From assembly GCF_038502225.1 (NCBI RefSeq), contig NC_091382.1:11188243-11252242 (forward strand): a stretch of 64,000 nt of DNA, written 5' to 3'. Origin of the DNA: Cherax quadricarinatus (taxonomy: Eukaryota; Arthropoda; Malacostraca; Decapoda; Parastacidae). Under the pieces are notes generated by a model. It did not search any database. It saw nothing but the letters and a program-made list of their open reading frames with translations, and was not told where the DNA came from. Each line of letters begins with the position of its first letter. The first letter of the stretch is position 1. This document shows, one piece after another, positions 63,379 to 64,000 of this stretch. The position numbers and the translations under genes were made by a program.

Positions 63379-64000
63379 TAAGAGCATAAGAAAGAAAACT
63401 GCAGCAGGCCTACTGGCCCATGCGAGGCAGGTCCAAGTCTCCTACCGGCTTAAGCCAATGCCCCAACCTAGTCAGGTCAGGTCACATTCACTTAAGGAAG
63501 GAACACGGCAACTGATCTAGTAGCACAAGCTAGTCAGGTCCAACTCACATCCACCCACACCCACTCATGTATTTATCTAACCTATTTTTGAAACTACACA
63601 ACGTTTTAGCCTCTATAACTGTACTTGGGAGTTTGTTCCACTCATCCACAACTCTATTACCAAACCAGTGCTTTCCTATATCCTTCCTGAATCTGAATTT
63701 TTCCAACTTAAAACCACTGCTACGAGTCCTGTCTAGGCTAGATATTTTCAGCACGTTATTTACATCCCCCTTATTCCTGTCTTTCATTTATACACCTCAA
63801 TCATACCCCTCCTGATTCTACGCCTTTCTAGAGAGTGCAGATTCAGGGCCTCAGTCTATCCTCATAGGGAAGATTTCTGATACATGGGATCAACTTTGTC
63901 ATCCTCCTTCGTAAGTTTTCCAGAGCATTTATATCCATTCTGTAATACGGTGACTAAAACTGTGCAGCATAATCTAAATGAGGTCTAACCAAGGATATAC
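63379..64000 (-). pseudogene. CR1 LINE 3' part, cut by window edge
   Basis: Minus-strand copy parallel to 49045-49700: 3' end near 63379 (AAGAGCATAAGAAAG), 3' UTR, then the ORF2 C terminus SRTRSSGFKLEKFRFRK-like, HWFGNRVVDEWNKLPSTV. Small indels break the frame near 63790. Confidence 0.85.

Noticed and set aside
13..64000. Endogenous virus remnants
   Set aside because: All reverse transcriptases found have non-LTR motifs and neighbours. I saw no integrase, protease, capsid or large DNA-virus protein signature.

Overview
This is eukaryotic DNA, with spliced host exons, long introns and dense non-LTR retrotransposons. The host gene is arthropod-like. The repeat complement (an RTE-like LINE family, CR1 elements with an SGNH-esterase ORF1, TTAA-flanked elements, degenerate TTAGG runs) suggests a decapod crustacean, possibly a crayfish; the species is an inference. 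No bacterial genes, CRISPR array or rRNA was seen. The tRNA-like boxes found belong to SINEs. HOST GENE: five minus-strand exons (48403-48170, 39319-39087, 27939-27758, 20735-20525, 2696-2521) encode about 345 residues of a kindlin (fermitin family) protein. They run from the middle of F0 through F1 and its loop into F2, stopping just before the expected PH domain. Splice sites and phases (1, 0, 2, 0, then 2 leaving the window) agree at every junction. The first coding exon and the PH/F3 exons lie outside the window or were not recognised. Nearly everything else is intron or upstream DNA filled with mobile elements. LAYOUT: 0-2.5 kb, RTE tail, TTAA-element relic and L2-like fragment. 2.8-8.2 kb, a three-layer nest: RTE tail containing a TTAA element containing a full-length CR1. 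8.4-20.5 kb, Tigger and hAT-like relics, RTE pieces, a jockey-like LINE and a LINE called family P here. 20.5-28 kb, SINEs, the best RTE copy (21.77-25.35 kb) and a decayed Tigger-type transposase. 28.7-38.4 kb, one RTE copy split by four later insertions, including a nearly full-length L2-like LINE. 38.6-48 kb, piggyBac transposase relic, a rearranged LINE and a second split RTE copy. 49-51.6 kb, a CR1 copy. 52-64 kb, family P relics, foldbacks and ribozyme repeats. MOST INTERESTING SIGNAL: several dispersed repeats carry what look like hammerhead ribozyme cores (CTGANGA, hairpin, GAAAC, GTT or GTC). At 56696-58046 a 12-bp target-site duplication bounds two ~400-bp direct units plus an inverted part, with four such motifs, two per strand. 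Further units lie at 43.6, 53.2, 56.4, 58.3 and 62.0 kb. Stem II differs between families yet stays paired (GCCTAC/GTAGGC, GCCAC/GTGGC, GTTC/GAAC). The core is followed by AATAAA and a TTGCA...GTGTC box, and a TATA-like motif lies about 115-160 nt upstream in most units. This matches the known idea of retrozymes or Penelope-like element repeats. Palindromic insertions with 11-14 bp duplications recur in the window, including tRNA-headed SINE foldbacks, which hints at a shared inverting integration mechanism.
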